64,000 nt of DNA. Source: Chrysemys picta bellii (taxonomy: Eukaryota > Chordata > Testudines > Emydidae). Below are positions 11,486 through 22,872 of the stretch, in pieces; positions within the stretch are counted from its first letter, which is position 1, and each line of letters opens with the position of its first letter. Position numbers and translations under genes: made by a program. The stretch is taken from NCBI RefSeq assembly GCF_011386835.1, contig NC_088795.1, positions 99,508,434 to 99,572,433 on the forward strand, written 5' to 3'. Under the pieces are notes generated by a model, which was not told the origin of the DNA, ran no database searches, and saw only the letters and a list, made by a program, of their open reading frames with translations.

Positions 11486-12800
11486 GTGCCAGCGTGGCTA
11501 AACAACAAAGTAAAAGAAGCAGTGAGAGGCAAAAAAGCATCCTTTAAAAAGTGGGAGTTAAATCCTAGTGAGGGAAATAGAAAGGAGCATAAACTCTGGC
11601 AAATTAAATATAAAAATATAATTAGGAAGGCCAAAAAAGAATTTGAAGAACAGCTAGCCAAAGACTCAAAAAGTAATAGCAACATTTTTTTAAGTACATC
11701 AGAAGCAAGGAAGCCTCCTAAAACAACCAGTGGGGCCACTGGACAATCGAGATGCTAAAGGAACACTCAAGGACGATAAGGCCATTGTGGAGAAACTAAA
11801 TGAATTCTCTGCATCAGTCTTCATGGCTGAGGATGTGAGGGAGATTCCCAAACCTGAGCCATTCTTTTTAGGTAACTGAGGAACTGTCCCAGATTGAGGT
11901 GTCATTAGAGGTGGTTTTGGATAAATTGATAAACTAAACAGTAATAAGTCACCAGGACCAGATGGTATTCACCCAAGAGTTCTGAAGGAACTCAAATGTG
12001 AAACTGCAGAACTATTAACTGTAGTCTGTAACCTTAAATCAGCTTCTGTACCAAATGACTGAAGAATAGCTAATGTGATGCCGATTTTAAAAAAGAACTT
12101 CAGAGGTGATCCCGGCAATTACAGGCCAGTAAGCCTGATTTCAGTATCAGGCAAACTGGTTGAAACTATAGTACAGAACAAAATTGTCAGACACACAGAT
12201 GAATATAATTTGTTGGGGAAGAGTCAACATAGGTTTTGTAAAGAGAAATCATGCCTCACCAATCTACTATAAATCTCCGAGTGGGTCAATAAGCATGTGG
12301 ACAAGGGGGTTCCAGTGGATATAATGTACTTAGATTTTCAGAAAGCCTTTGACAAGGTCCCTCACCAAAGGCTCTTATAGCAAAGTAAGCTGTCATGGGA
12401 TAAGAGGGAAGGTCCGCTGATGGATTGGTAACTGGTTAAAAGATAGGAAACAAAGAATAGGAATAAATGGTCAGTTTTCAGAATGAAGAGAGGCAAATAG
12501 TGGTGTCCCCCAGGGGTCTGTATTGGGACCAGTCCTATTCAATATATTCATAAATGATCTGGAAAAATGGGTAAACAGTGAGGTGGCAAAATTTGCAGAT
12601 GATACAAAATTGCTCAACTTAGTTAAGTCCATAGCAGACAGCGAAGAGCTACGAAGGGATCTCTCAAAACTGGGTGACTGGGCAACAAAATGGCAGATGA
12701 AATTCAATGTTGATAAATGCAAAGTAATGCACATTGGAAAGCATAATTCCAACTATACATATAAAATATGGGGTCTAAACCCGTTCTGTCATTCCCAGGG
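11486..12800 (+). pseudogene. CR1 ORF2 reverse transcriptase, fragment
   Basis: The linker helix region ('VPAWLNNKVKEAVRGKKASF', about 11,490-11,550) leads to reverse transcriptase motifs in several frames: '[17 protein letters not shown]' (about 12,113-12,165), a 'DFQKAFDKVPH' motif A (about 12,333-12,365) and 'FADDTK' motif C (about 12,589-12,606), holding the catalytic Asp pair. Frames are interrupted by stops near 11,757, 12,272 and 12,380. The domain ends abruptly at the internal deletion before the 3' tail. Confidence 0.8.
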
Positions 12801-12890
12801 GCACCTGGCATTGGCCACTGTCGGAAGACAGGATACTGGGCTAGATGGACCTTTGGTCTGACCCAATATGGCCATTTTTATGTTCTTATG

Positions 12891-13919
12891 TTAACTAACA
12901 CATGCTAATTAACAAACACATGTTGAACTGATGAAGTTAAAGCATAGGGGGAACCTAAGGCTTACCTTAACCAGTTAACACATTTAAAACTATAACTTAA
13001 TTTATTGACACTAAGATTTTAACGTGTGTTAGTTAACATATGTGCTAAACATACCCCTTGTCTTCCTAGTGAAGAAAGGACCTGTATGAAGGACACCACT
13101 GCTATAAAACAGACCAAACAGTTTTTTCAATCTAATCACTATTTTTCTTTCTTATGGTTTTCTCAATTTTCACATAATTAATCTCAGCCCAAAGGAGATT
13201 TTTTTTATAGGAAGCTTCAAAAAGTCAGATTAAAATTTTACAGTTATGAAAGCATAGAAGAGTACATGCCTTTCTTGGAAAAAATAAGTGAGATTCCTTT
13301 CACACTTCAACAAAAAACAGCTCAGTCAGTAAATGGAATGTCATTTTTACTAATATATATAATACTAACAGAATATTTGAATGCACAGAATTAAGATGCA
13401 AACAAGGGTGTTCAAAAACATTAAGAAAAATTGAGTACTTGCATGGCCAGACCATTATTTTAAAATTTCTTATAATTTTAATTATGAACTAAATTTCTAT
13501 TAATTTCCTAGGCAAGTGTAATTATAGAAAACTCAGTCCACAGCAACTTTAATTTTAATAACCAATGTACTTTCAGGTATCTGCAACAAAAAACACCTTA
13601 ATTTTTGTTTAAACAAGATTCTACACACACACACACACACACTTTAAAAAGCTCACTCAAATTTACTGAAACTGTTCCATGTAAAAAAATGTTAGATTTG
13701 GGCTAATAAAGAGAGGTTTTAGTCCAAAAGGGAAGTTGTTGAAACCATTATGAAGAAGTAAAAATAGGTGTTTAGAACAGGATGGCCTCAATGTGTTGAG
13801 TGTTGAGATATTACTATTACAAAATGTGTTGCTCCGATTACTCAAAGAGCAAATTAGTTTAATGAAATTTCAGAAAAGAGAGCTAAGCAGCACACACTTC
13901 TTCCTACCTTGGAATCTTA
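12891..13919. repeat. AT-rich DNA with old TTAACACATGTTAAC-type repeat
   Basis: About 12,890-13,070 contains several 'gttaactaacacatg' and 'gttagttaacatatg' palindromic pieces. Related pieces occur at about 23,335-23,560, so this looks like an old dispersed repeat. A (CA)n microsatellite lies at 13,622-13,643. No gene seen. Confidence 0.4.
13622..13643. repeat. (AC)n microsatellite
   Basis: About 11 uninterrupted AC units. Confidence 0.9.
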
Positions 13920-13920
13920 T

Positions 13921-14187
13921 GCCTGGTCTATGCTGAAAAGATTTACTGGTATAATTATTTTGGCTAAGGGTCTGACTTTTTGACCAAAATAATTACGGGT
14001 AAAAGCATTTATATCAGTATAGTTATCCCCCTTCCAGTACAGGACCAGCCATCCAGGTATAAAGCACCTTTATAGAAACATAATTATGTCCACACTGGGT
14101 TGGGGGGGGGGGGTTAGAGGAGGTTTATATTACTTTAACTATACTGCCATAGTTAAACTGTTACAACTTCCTAGCATGGATAAACCC
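13921..14187. mobile_element. possible Harbinger-like MITE
   Basis: The left end 'gcctggtctatgctgaaaag' resembles the Harbinger MITE termini, and the right region 'ctagcatggataaaccct' is its loose complement. Internal 'tactggtataattatttt' and its inverted partner support a palindromic MITE. No clean 3-bp duplication was found; the boundaries are uncertain. Confidence 0.4.
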
Positions 14188-17084
14188 TTGCAAACATGTT
14201 TTGGTAGGCATCACTAAACATTGAGAACCTGAACACCATTTGAGTGACAAAAGCATGCTAAATGCTCTACAGGACACAGTGCAAGGGTTCTCTGCACTGA
14301 GGAGTTTACAACATAAATCATACAGAAAACAGTAGACACACAAAGCCCAGATGAAGGAGCAACTTCACAGGGGTGTAAGATTGTATTTTTGTTTTGATTT
14401 TATACACCCTTTTCTCTTTGATGCTATAAAACTGAAAAGCTTCACAGACAAACTGTGTTTTAATGAGAAATGTTAATTACCCACTATATGTGCAAATACA
14501 CAAGATTATTGGTTACTTCAGACCTGATCCAGCAGTCAATTCCACAAGTTAATTCCCACTTTTGGTCACTAGTAGTTCTACATGTGAGGAGATTGCAGGA
14601 TTACCCTTGTTTCAAAAGATTATACTCCTTCCTTCTCACCCACACAGTCTAAGACAAGACACATTTAACTTCACTTTTAAATAAAAAGAAAACTAACTAT
14701 AAACTTCTAACATGGAAGGATCTATACTATCCGCTTAAGTAAAATAAAGGAATTACTATTTGGGATATTTTTAAACAATTATAAATGTTTTTACACAATT
14801 TGGCCATATATGAATTTGATTTTTTTTTTTTTTAGTATGCAGACTCACTTATCAACTATTATATTAAATATTAACTGTATTTTAGTTAATTTAGTTCACA
14901 AAATAGATTTAATTTAGTATTTTAGTTCACAAAATAGATTTTACTCCCCAAATTAAAAATATTCCTAAATCGGAGATTACAGAACAAATTTAGTCAGTCA
15001 GTTACAAGTGCAAAAAATAGACTGGGAAGCCAGAGAGCACTGTACAATATTATCAAAATTAATGAACTTTATTACATAACCTTGAGCAAAATTGTTTACT
15101 TCTCTCCATAAAAAGGAGAGAAGTTTTGTTCAGAACTCTGTCAAAAAGTAAGACTCTCAGCACATTAGCTATGAAATATAATTAAATGTATTTTCAAGTA
15201 TACTCAACTTTTCTTAGGCTACTATTGTTGGTGACTATTGTTCTAAAAAAATTAAAAAATTACATGGACAGTGTAACAAGTCCTTAAAGATTACGAAAAC
15301 AGGCTAGAAACTGGTTAACTCTTGACTATAAACTTAAAAATTACATAGTAAAGTAATACTAATTTAACAATCAGAAGGCAAAGTAATTTAAAAAACTTGT
15401 TAGCACAGTTTGACATTAGGGTCCCAACTACTGCAAATGACATCACTTTTTTTTTAAAAGCAAAATTCCCATCAGCAGCAGTACCTACAGTATCTACATC
15501 TAACTATAATATATCTATTTTCAAATACATTTCAGTTCAATGTAATGAAAAGTGTTACTCTTTTGGAAATTTCAGGCTGCTAGGTTACGTCAGATTAAAC
15601 TAGAGGGTCACACACTTCATTGCTTATGTCGGTGGAACTGTACATCTAGCAGGGTCCTTCACCTCCACTATGACCAGGCCCCTCACCCCTGTGTCGCCAT
15701 TTGGTCATTCAGAATACAGGGGTAAGAGTCATGGCAAGGGGCGTGCTGGCCAGATCAGGGGATGAAAGGCTTCCAAGCATCCTGATTTCCACTAAAATCA
15801 GGCCCAGTATCTCCTTTTGGTGCTCTAGGCAAAGGAAGTTCTCTAGTACCCTAACCCCACCCTCATCCCTAACCCTGAGATCCCAACCTCATGCTCATCT
15901 CCATAGAAACTTTACTTCCCTCCCCACTGTCCTCTATGAGGTCGGTGTGTCACCACTGTATCTTGAATTTAGTGAGCCTGATTTTAGTGGCTCTTCCAAT
16001 TTTCCCCGAAATCAATAGGGTTCTGCCCATTGATATCAAAACATTTCCCTGAATGTTTGCAACTGATTAGCTGCAGTTTTCAAAAGTTATCACATTACAT
16101 ACATACAGGCAGAAATGCCATCAAGTTGAGTGGTGGACCTCACTTCATTTGTCCTATTATCCTGATTCCTTGGTCAACCCACAGGTCTAGTCAAATGGTC
16201 ATGCACATGTTTAATGATATTTTACATAAAAGTGTTCTGAATACTTACAGGTCATAATGAAATACTACATTAGTGTAAACACTATTAATAGGAACATTAA
16301 CACACTATCCAATTATTCTATTAGCATTTGCATGAGAAAATATTGATTTTAATAGTGAATACAGCACACTTGATTCAAAGGTCTTGAGGAGCAGCCATAA
16401 AATTCAGATAAACATGTTTAGGATGAAAATGTGAGTTAACAAGCAGGTTTTTAAAAGAGTACTCTCAGTTCTGGAGCACAATCTTCTGAAACCCTGCTAG
16501 TAAGTTCCTCTGCTTTGAGCGAGCTATTGAACACCAGCTAACTGTAGTGCAGTCCCTTTAAAAGCCAGCTGACACTGCAGGATGATTTTGCATCTTATCC
16601 AGTACCACCTGCGGGACATACACCCCTGGCTTCCTGAATTCCATTTAACTCATGTTTGGGTATTGTACACTAAAGAGTGATAACATGCTATTAACTTTGT
16701 TTATGACAAATTGTTTATGTAATCAACGTGGGCAGAGCTTGAAAAATCTACTTATGATTAAAGAGTAGAAAATTCCCTTCATAAGTGGGGGGTGAGGCAA
16801 AGAAGCACTCCAACCAATAATTTCTGTAAAATTTAAAGATTGTCTTTACTATGACAAGTGACGGTCAAAGACAGACATTGTAGCATTCAATATCTACTCT
16901 CACTCCATGATTCTAGTCCAAAAGACAGCTCAATATAAAAGCAAAGATATGTTCTTCCAACTGCTAACAATAAGAATTCAACCTGGGATCTGAAAATTAA
17001 GCATGGTTCCTTCTGGCTCATAACAATGGAAAATTCTGAAATCAGAGCAGAGATCTTAATCCAGCAAACTCAAAGTCTGTCTAA
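14188..17084. other. long AT-rich non-coding stretch
   Basis: No exon-like block, RNA gene or paired transposon ends recognised. A 45-bp near-duplication ('tttagttcacaaaatagatt' twice, about 14,888-14,940) is visible. Presumed UBE2K intron 1. Confidence 0.45.
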
Positions 17085-17328
17085 ATGAGAAAGCTTTATC
17101 AGTTATACCAACATAATTATACCAACCATGTGAGGACACTTGTTCTGGAACATACATGGGTTTTTTGGTTAGCATACACCCTTTCTCAAATGCCAAATCA
17201 ACCATAAAAAGGCACTCCCATACTGGAATAAGAGCATCTACTTTATACCAGGGCTTTATAACAGTATCCGTTTAAAATTCACACCTCAGGTTATAGCCAA
17301 AAAATGTTAGCATGTAGACACGGCCTAA
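17085..17328. mobile_element. possible Harbinger-like MITE remnant
   Basis: The right end, reverse-complemented, reads 'aggccgtgtctacatgctaa', the form of Harbinger-type MITE ends. The left end is eroded. No duplication seen. Confidence 0.35.
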
Positions 17329-18042
17329 CTTTATTCGTGCAAGTAGTTCCCTTGTGCTCACCAACTGCACACTGATTTCAATAGGACAACTCATATGAAT
17401 CAAGTTAAGTGCATGTGTTGGCAGGAACATTATTGTTCTGTTCATTAACAATTCTGTTGCTGATGTACAAGTCACAGTAGAAGCTACCTCACTCTTTCGT
17501 AGCTATATTGGTCCTGCAGTGCTAACAGGAGCAAAAAGCAGCAATGTGCTATTTTTAGTCACTTTTCCAGAGTAGAACTGAATTTTAAGCTTCTATCTGC
17601 CAACCTGACAGGATGTCCCAGGATGTCCTGCTCATCCACCTGGGCACTAATGATATTGTCAGGTAGGCCCCTGCACAGTGACTGCACAGCTCTGGGAGCA
17701 AGGGTGATGTTCTTGTCCATCCTTCCCATTCTCAGTTAGGCCCCAAGCAAGGACACCAACTCACCAATTTAGTGAGGAGGGCTTTAAATCAGGTTCAAAG
17801 GGGTCAAGTGATAAAAGCCCACAGGCAGGTATAAAAATGGTGACCTTAACAGAAGGGTCACAGGACCAACAAGAGGGAAACAGTGAGGGAATCTGCTCAA
17901 CATCTTGAACGCCTATACAGAAATGCAAGGAGTAAGGGAAATAAACTGGAAGAACTGGAAGTATTAATACATAAGTTATTAGTTAACTGGCATCATGAAG
18001 ACTGAGTGGGCTAAATCTCATGACTAGAATATTGGCATAGAG

Positions 18043-18475
18043 CAGGGATGGCCAACCTGTAGCTCCCGAGCCACATGCGGCTCTTCAGAAGTTAATATGC
18101 AACTTCTTGTATAGGCACCTACTCTGGGGCTGGAGCCACCAGCACCAACTTTCCAATGTGCCAGGGGGTGCTCACAGCTCAACCCCTGGCTCTGCCATAG
18201 GCCCTGCCCCCACTCCACCCCTTCCCGCCCCCCCGCCCCGGGGCCTGCTGTACTCTCGCTCCTCCCCCCCAGAGCCTCCTGCATGCCACAAACCAGCTGA
18301 TTGGGAGGTGTGGAGAGGGAGGGGGAGGTGCTGATCGGCGGGGCTGCCAGTGGGTGGGAGGCGCTGGGAGCGGGGTGGAGAGCTGATGGGGGGCTGCTGA
18401 CATATTACTGTGGCTCTTTGGCAACATACATTTGTAAATTCTGTCTCCTTCTCAGGCTCAGGTTGGCCACCCCTG
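18043..18475. mobile_element. hAT non-autonomous element with perfect 8-bp duplication
   Basis: Terminal inverted repeat CAGGGATGGCCAACCTG / CAGGGGTGGCCAACCTG (16 of 17). Flanked by perfect gcatagag duplications at 18,035-18,042 and 18,476-18,483. The GC-rich core has no transposase. It interrupts the CR1. Confidence 0.92.
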
Positions 18476-18965
18476 GCATAGAGAATTATTCCATGTTCAG
18501 AAAGAACAGGCAGGGGGGGAAAGGAGGTGGTGTTGGGTTATACACCAAGAATACAGACATTTGTTGTGAGATTCAGAAGAAGGTAAGAGGCAGACCAGTT
18601 GAAAGTCTCTGGGTGAAGAGGCAATATCCTGGTAGGGGTCTACTACAGACCACCAAATCAGGTGGAGGAAGTGGATGAGGCATTTCTAGAACAAACAACA
18701 GAAATATCCAAAACACAAGTCCTAGTAATAATGGGGAACTTTACCCAGACACCTGCTGGAAAAGTAACATGGCAAAACAAAAGATGTCCAATAAGTCATA
18801 GGAATATATTGGGGAAAACTTCTTGTTTCAGAAGTAACCGGGGGAAGAGGGGGGCAGCCAGTTTAGACTTGATTCCGACTAACAGGGAGGAACTGGTTGC
18901 AAATATGAAGGCTGAAGGCAATTTGGATTAAAGTGATCACGAAACGATAAATTTCACGAATCTAA

Positions 18966-19224
18966 GGGCAGGTCTACATTACCGCTTAAGTCGATATAAA
19001 AAGTCACCCCCCTGAGTAATGCAAATTACAGCAACCTAAGCGCTGTCCATACTGGCGCTATGTTGGCAGGAGAGTGTCTCCCACTGACATTACCGCAACT
19101 CTGTAAGAGGTGGAAGATATTATGCCGATAGGAGAGAGCTCTCCTGTCGGCATACAGCATCTTCACCAGGCATGCTACCGCAGCGCAGCTGTGCCAATGT
19201 AGTGCTTCTAGTATAGACTAGCCC
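18966..19224. mobile_element. PIF/Harbinger MITE in CR1
   Basis: Left end GGGCAGGTCTAC and reverse complement of right end GGGCTAGTCTATAC are imperfect inverted repeats. A 3-bp TAA duplication flanks it (18,963-18,965 and 19,225-19,227). The interior has an inverted pair 'ggagagagctctcc', typical of foldback MITEs. Inserted between the endonuclease and reverse transcriptase remnants of the CR1. Confidence 0.8.
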
Positions 19225-21180
19225 TAAGAATAAACAATGAGTGAGAGCAGAATAAGGATAATGGACTTCAAAAAAGCAGACTATAACAAACTCAGGGAAC
19301 TGATAGGTAAGTCCCATGGGAAGAAAACCTAAGGGAAAAAAGTACAGGAGAGCTGGCAGTTCCTGAAAATGACAATATTAAAGGTGCAACAGAAAACTAT
19401 CCTGATGCGAAGGGAAGATAGGAAAAATAGTAAGAAGCGAATATGGTTGCATCAGGATCTGAAAATCAAAAAAGAATCCTACAAAAAGAAGAAAGACAAA
19501 TTATTACAGTTGAATATAAAAGAATATCACAAGCATGTAGGGACAAAAACAAAATGAGTAACAACTACCCAGGGACATAAAGGGCAATAAGAAGAGGTTC
19601 TGTAAATACATTAGGAGCATGAGAAAAACTACGTAAAGTGTAGGTCCTCTATTTAGCAGAAAGAAGAGCTAACAACAGACAACAGCAAGAAGGCTGAGGT
19701 ATGATGCCTATTTGGCTTCGGTCTTCACTAAAAAGGTTAATGAAGACCAGATACTCAACACAATTAGTATGAACAACAAAAGGGAAAGAATTCAAGCCAA
19801 AATAGGGAAAGAACATGTTAAAGAATATTTAGCTGAGTTAGATGTACTTAAGTAGGCAGGACCAGATGAAATTCATCCTAGGGTGCTTAATGAATGAGCT
19901 GAAACAATCTCTGAACTGTTAGCAATTATCTTTGTTAATTTAGGGAGGACGGAGTGAGGTCCCAGAGGACTAGAGAAGGGCAAGTCTAGTACCTATCTTT
20001 AAAGAGGGGAACAAAGAGGACCAGGGGAATTATAGACCTGTCAGCCTAACTTCAATACCTGGAAAGATACTGAACTAATTATTAAACAATCAATTTGGAA
20101 ACACCTAAAGGATAACAGGGTAATAAGCAATAGCCAACATGAATTTGTCAAGAAGAAATCATGCCAGACCATTTCCTTACTAAATAGGGTTGCTGGCCTA
20201 GCAGATAAGGGGAAGCTGTAGATGTGATATATCTTGATTTCAGTAAGACTTTTGACATAGTCTCCATGATGTTCTCATAAGCCAACTAGGGGAAGTGTGG
20301 TCTAGATGAAAATAATACGTGGCGGGTGAACAGCTAGTTGAAAGACCATACTCAAAGGATCATTATCAATGGTATGTTCTCAAACTGGGGTCTGAAATTA
20401 ACAAGATGAAATTCAATAAAGACAACTGAAAAGAACCACAAGAACTGGGAAGAAAAAATTAAATGCAAAACTGCAAAATAGAGAATAACTGGCTAGAAAG
20501 TAGGACTACTGAAAAGGATCAGAGGGTTACAGTGGATCACAAATTAAATATGAGCCAACAATGTGATACAGTTACAAAAAACTAATATTCTGGGTTATAT
20601 TAACAGGGGTGTCATTTGCAAGACACAGGAGATAATTGTCCGACTCTACTCAGTGCTGGGAAGGCCTCAGCTGGAGTACTGTGTCCAGTTCTGAGCATGA
20701 CACTTTAAGAAAGATCTGGCCACACTGGAGTCCAGAGAAGAGCAATTCATATAATAAAAGTTTAGAAAACATGACCTATGAGGAACTGTTAAAAAACTGA
20801 GCAAATTTAGTTTTCAGAAAAGATGCCTGGAGGGCACCTGATAACAGTCTTCAAATGTGTTAAAGGCGGTTATAAAGAGAACAGTGATCAAAATTGTTCT
20901 CTATGTTCACTGAAGGTAGGACAAGAAGTAATGGGCTTAATCAGCGGCAAGGAAGATTTAGGTTAGATATTAGGAAAAAACTTTGTAACTATAAGGATAG
21001 TTAAGTACTGGGATAGGCTTCCAAGGGATGTTGTAGAATCCCCATCATGGGAGGCTTTAAAGAACAGGTTAGACAGACACCTGTCAGGGGCGGTCTAGGT
21101 AATCTAGTCTTGCATCAGCGCAGAGGACTGGACTAGATGACCTCTCTACGTCCTTCCAGCCTCACATTTCAATATAACAT

Positions 21181-22525
21181 TTCTATCAACGATGATTGAA
21201 AATGTTATGGTAGTCCAAATATGAATATATAAGTAATGCAGTGCTGTCTTTCTGAGCCTAAAGACAATATGAGCCAGTGCTTTGGAAGCTGCTCATAGCT
21301 TCCCCAGTTAAGTTAACTCCGGTCAGTTTCACAATTGCTATTTAGAAACTGTGGGCAAGATTCATCAGGACGCTATGAGCAGAGGCAAACACTGAAGCTA
21401 TTCACTGGGCAACAGAACCGTAAAAGCGGAAGGGAGGTATATAGTACTAGAGACCTCACATTCCTTACAGCAGTTACTTTCCCCTTTCCTCTATATCCCC
21501 CCACCAAAAAAAACAGAAGCCTCCAAGAAGGAACGGGGCAAAAAAGCTCTCTACCTTTCAGCAACCAGAGTGAGGAAAGTGATGTTTCAAGTTCATCACG
21601 TATGGATTATCTATACTTGAAAGATATTGCAGATTAAGGTAGACTGAATTTAAAGCACAATAGCTTTTCTGAAATAGCTACCCATGTGAACATTTATTCC
21701 AGAATAACCATGTCCACATGGGGAGCTATTCCAGTTAGTTTCCTGGTGCAGCCAAGCCCCTACTAACTAGAGGCTGACACGAAACATTGGAACCAGGTAG
21801 AAAACCCAGCAACTTCCCAGTTGCTAGGAGGGAGCTGAGCTTCTCTCCAGCTCCTGGACCTTACTGGAAGTCCCATCACATTGTTTCTATCAGCCTGACT
21901 TACAGGTAACTAGTAAATGGTTAAAGTTAGATACAGAAACTATATTACCATTGTGCGTTTTCATGTAATCATGAAAAGCCTAAATTGGATTTGCTAGAGG
22001 CAGCACTTCTTGTCAATGGTAGACAAGAAATACTGTTTATTTTTAGATATATAAGGAATAAACTTGAAAAACTAAGTGAAGTAGTCCCTGTGGCTGATGT
22101 GGGGGCAGGGAGACACAGGCAGAGACTGTTTGGAAAAAAAATCAAGACCTTCTTTTCAAGAGCTAGAGACATCTTTCATCCACTGTACTTTCACTACTGG
22201 CACTAGGAGAAGCTTATTCCTCCATCGAAAGTACTCTCCCTTTACTGGCTCCTCAGCCAGCCTCCATCACTTGTCCAGAGAAAAAGAACCAAGAACGAAA
22301 GTAAATCTTGTCATTAAAACAATATGCCAGCTCTTGATAGTGCTAGTAGCTCCTGCGCTGAGTAAAGATGCTGTTTCTCTTGAACAGTCTGTAGTTTTTC
22401 ACCCTCCTCTCCATTTTCATCAGTTCTCATTTCCTGTGTTTGTCTAATTTAGATTGCAAACTCCTCAATGCTGGGATTCTGTCTTACTTCTGTAAAGCAT
22501 ATACATCTATAACACTACATAAAAA
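21181..22525. other. non-coding DNA with no recognised feature
   Basis: Short frames (100-116 codons) have no family resemblance and no splice context. No paired repeat ends seen. Confidence 0.45.
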
Positions 22526-22533
22526 TATTAGAT

Positions 22534-22864
22534 CAGTGGTGGGCAACCTGCGGCCCGACAGGGTAATCCGCTGGCGGGCCATGAGACAGTTTGTTTGCAT
22601 TTACCATCCACAGGCACAGCTGTTCGCAGCTTCCAGTGGCTGCGGTTCGCCGTTCCCTGACAATTGGAGCAGTGGGAAGCAGCGGCCAGTCTGTGCCACT
22701 TCTCGCAACTCCCATTGTCCGGGAACGGCGAACCGTGGCCACTGGAAGCTGCGAACAGCAGTGCCTGCGGACAATCAATGTAAACAAACTGTCTCACGGC
22801 CCACCAGAGGATTACCTTGACGGGCCGCATGTGGCCCATGGGCCAAAGGTTGCGCCCACCACTG
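22534..22864. mobile_element. foldback hAT element with perfect 8-bp duplication
   Basis: Terminal repeats CAGTGGTGGGCAACCTGCGG / CAGTGGTGGGCGCAACCTTT, with perfect tattagat duplications at 22,526-22,533 and 22,865-22,872. Most of the element is one long inverted repeat: the left arm with 'cagcttccagtggctgcgg' faces the right-arm complement 'ccgtggccactggaagctg'. Because of this symmetry both strands give similar false frames. Confidence 0.93.
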
Positions 22865-22872
22865 TATTAGAT

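Larger units (their letters stand above)
10236..12890 (+). mobile_element. CR1 LINE, nearly full-length ORF2 but decayed, internally deleted
   Basis: Contains an APE-type endonuclease block, a reverse transcriptase block and a CR1-type 3' end ('ggacctttggtctgaccc', 'ttatgttcttatg'). The reading frame is broken many times. Between the palm (about 12,765) and the 3' tail (about 12,775) the thumb and C-terminal region is missing, so this copy has an internal deletion of several hundred bases relative to the CR1 at 52.4-54.6 kb. CR1 elements move by target-primed reverse transcription from the 3' end. Confidence 0.85.
17590..21180 (+). mobile_element. CR1 LINE, long, old, nested with two DNA transposons
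   Basis: From 5' to 3' it shows an ORF1 esterase-like piece with a 'HLGTND' motif (about 17,635-17,655), then an ORF2 start region, an endonuclease remnant (YRPPNQVEEVDEAF-like and VIMGNF-like blocks, about 18,635-18,745), and a reverse transcriptase remnant ('PGNYRPVS'-like block about 20,020, a motif A remnant about 20,235). The 3' end reads 'ctggactagatgacctctc' at about 21,130. Every frame is broken. A hAT (18,043-18,475) and a Harbinger MITE (18,966-19,224) are inserted in it with clean duplications. Confidence 0.8.
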
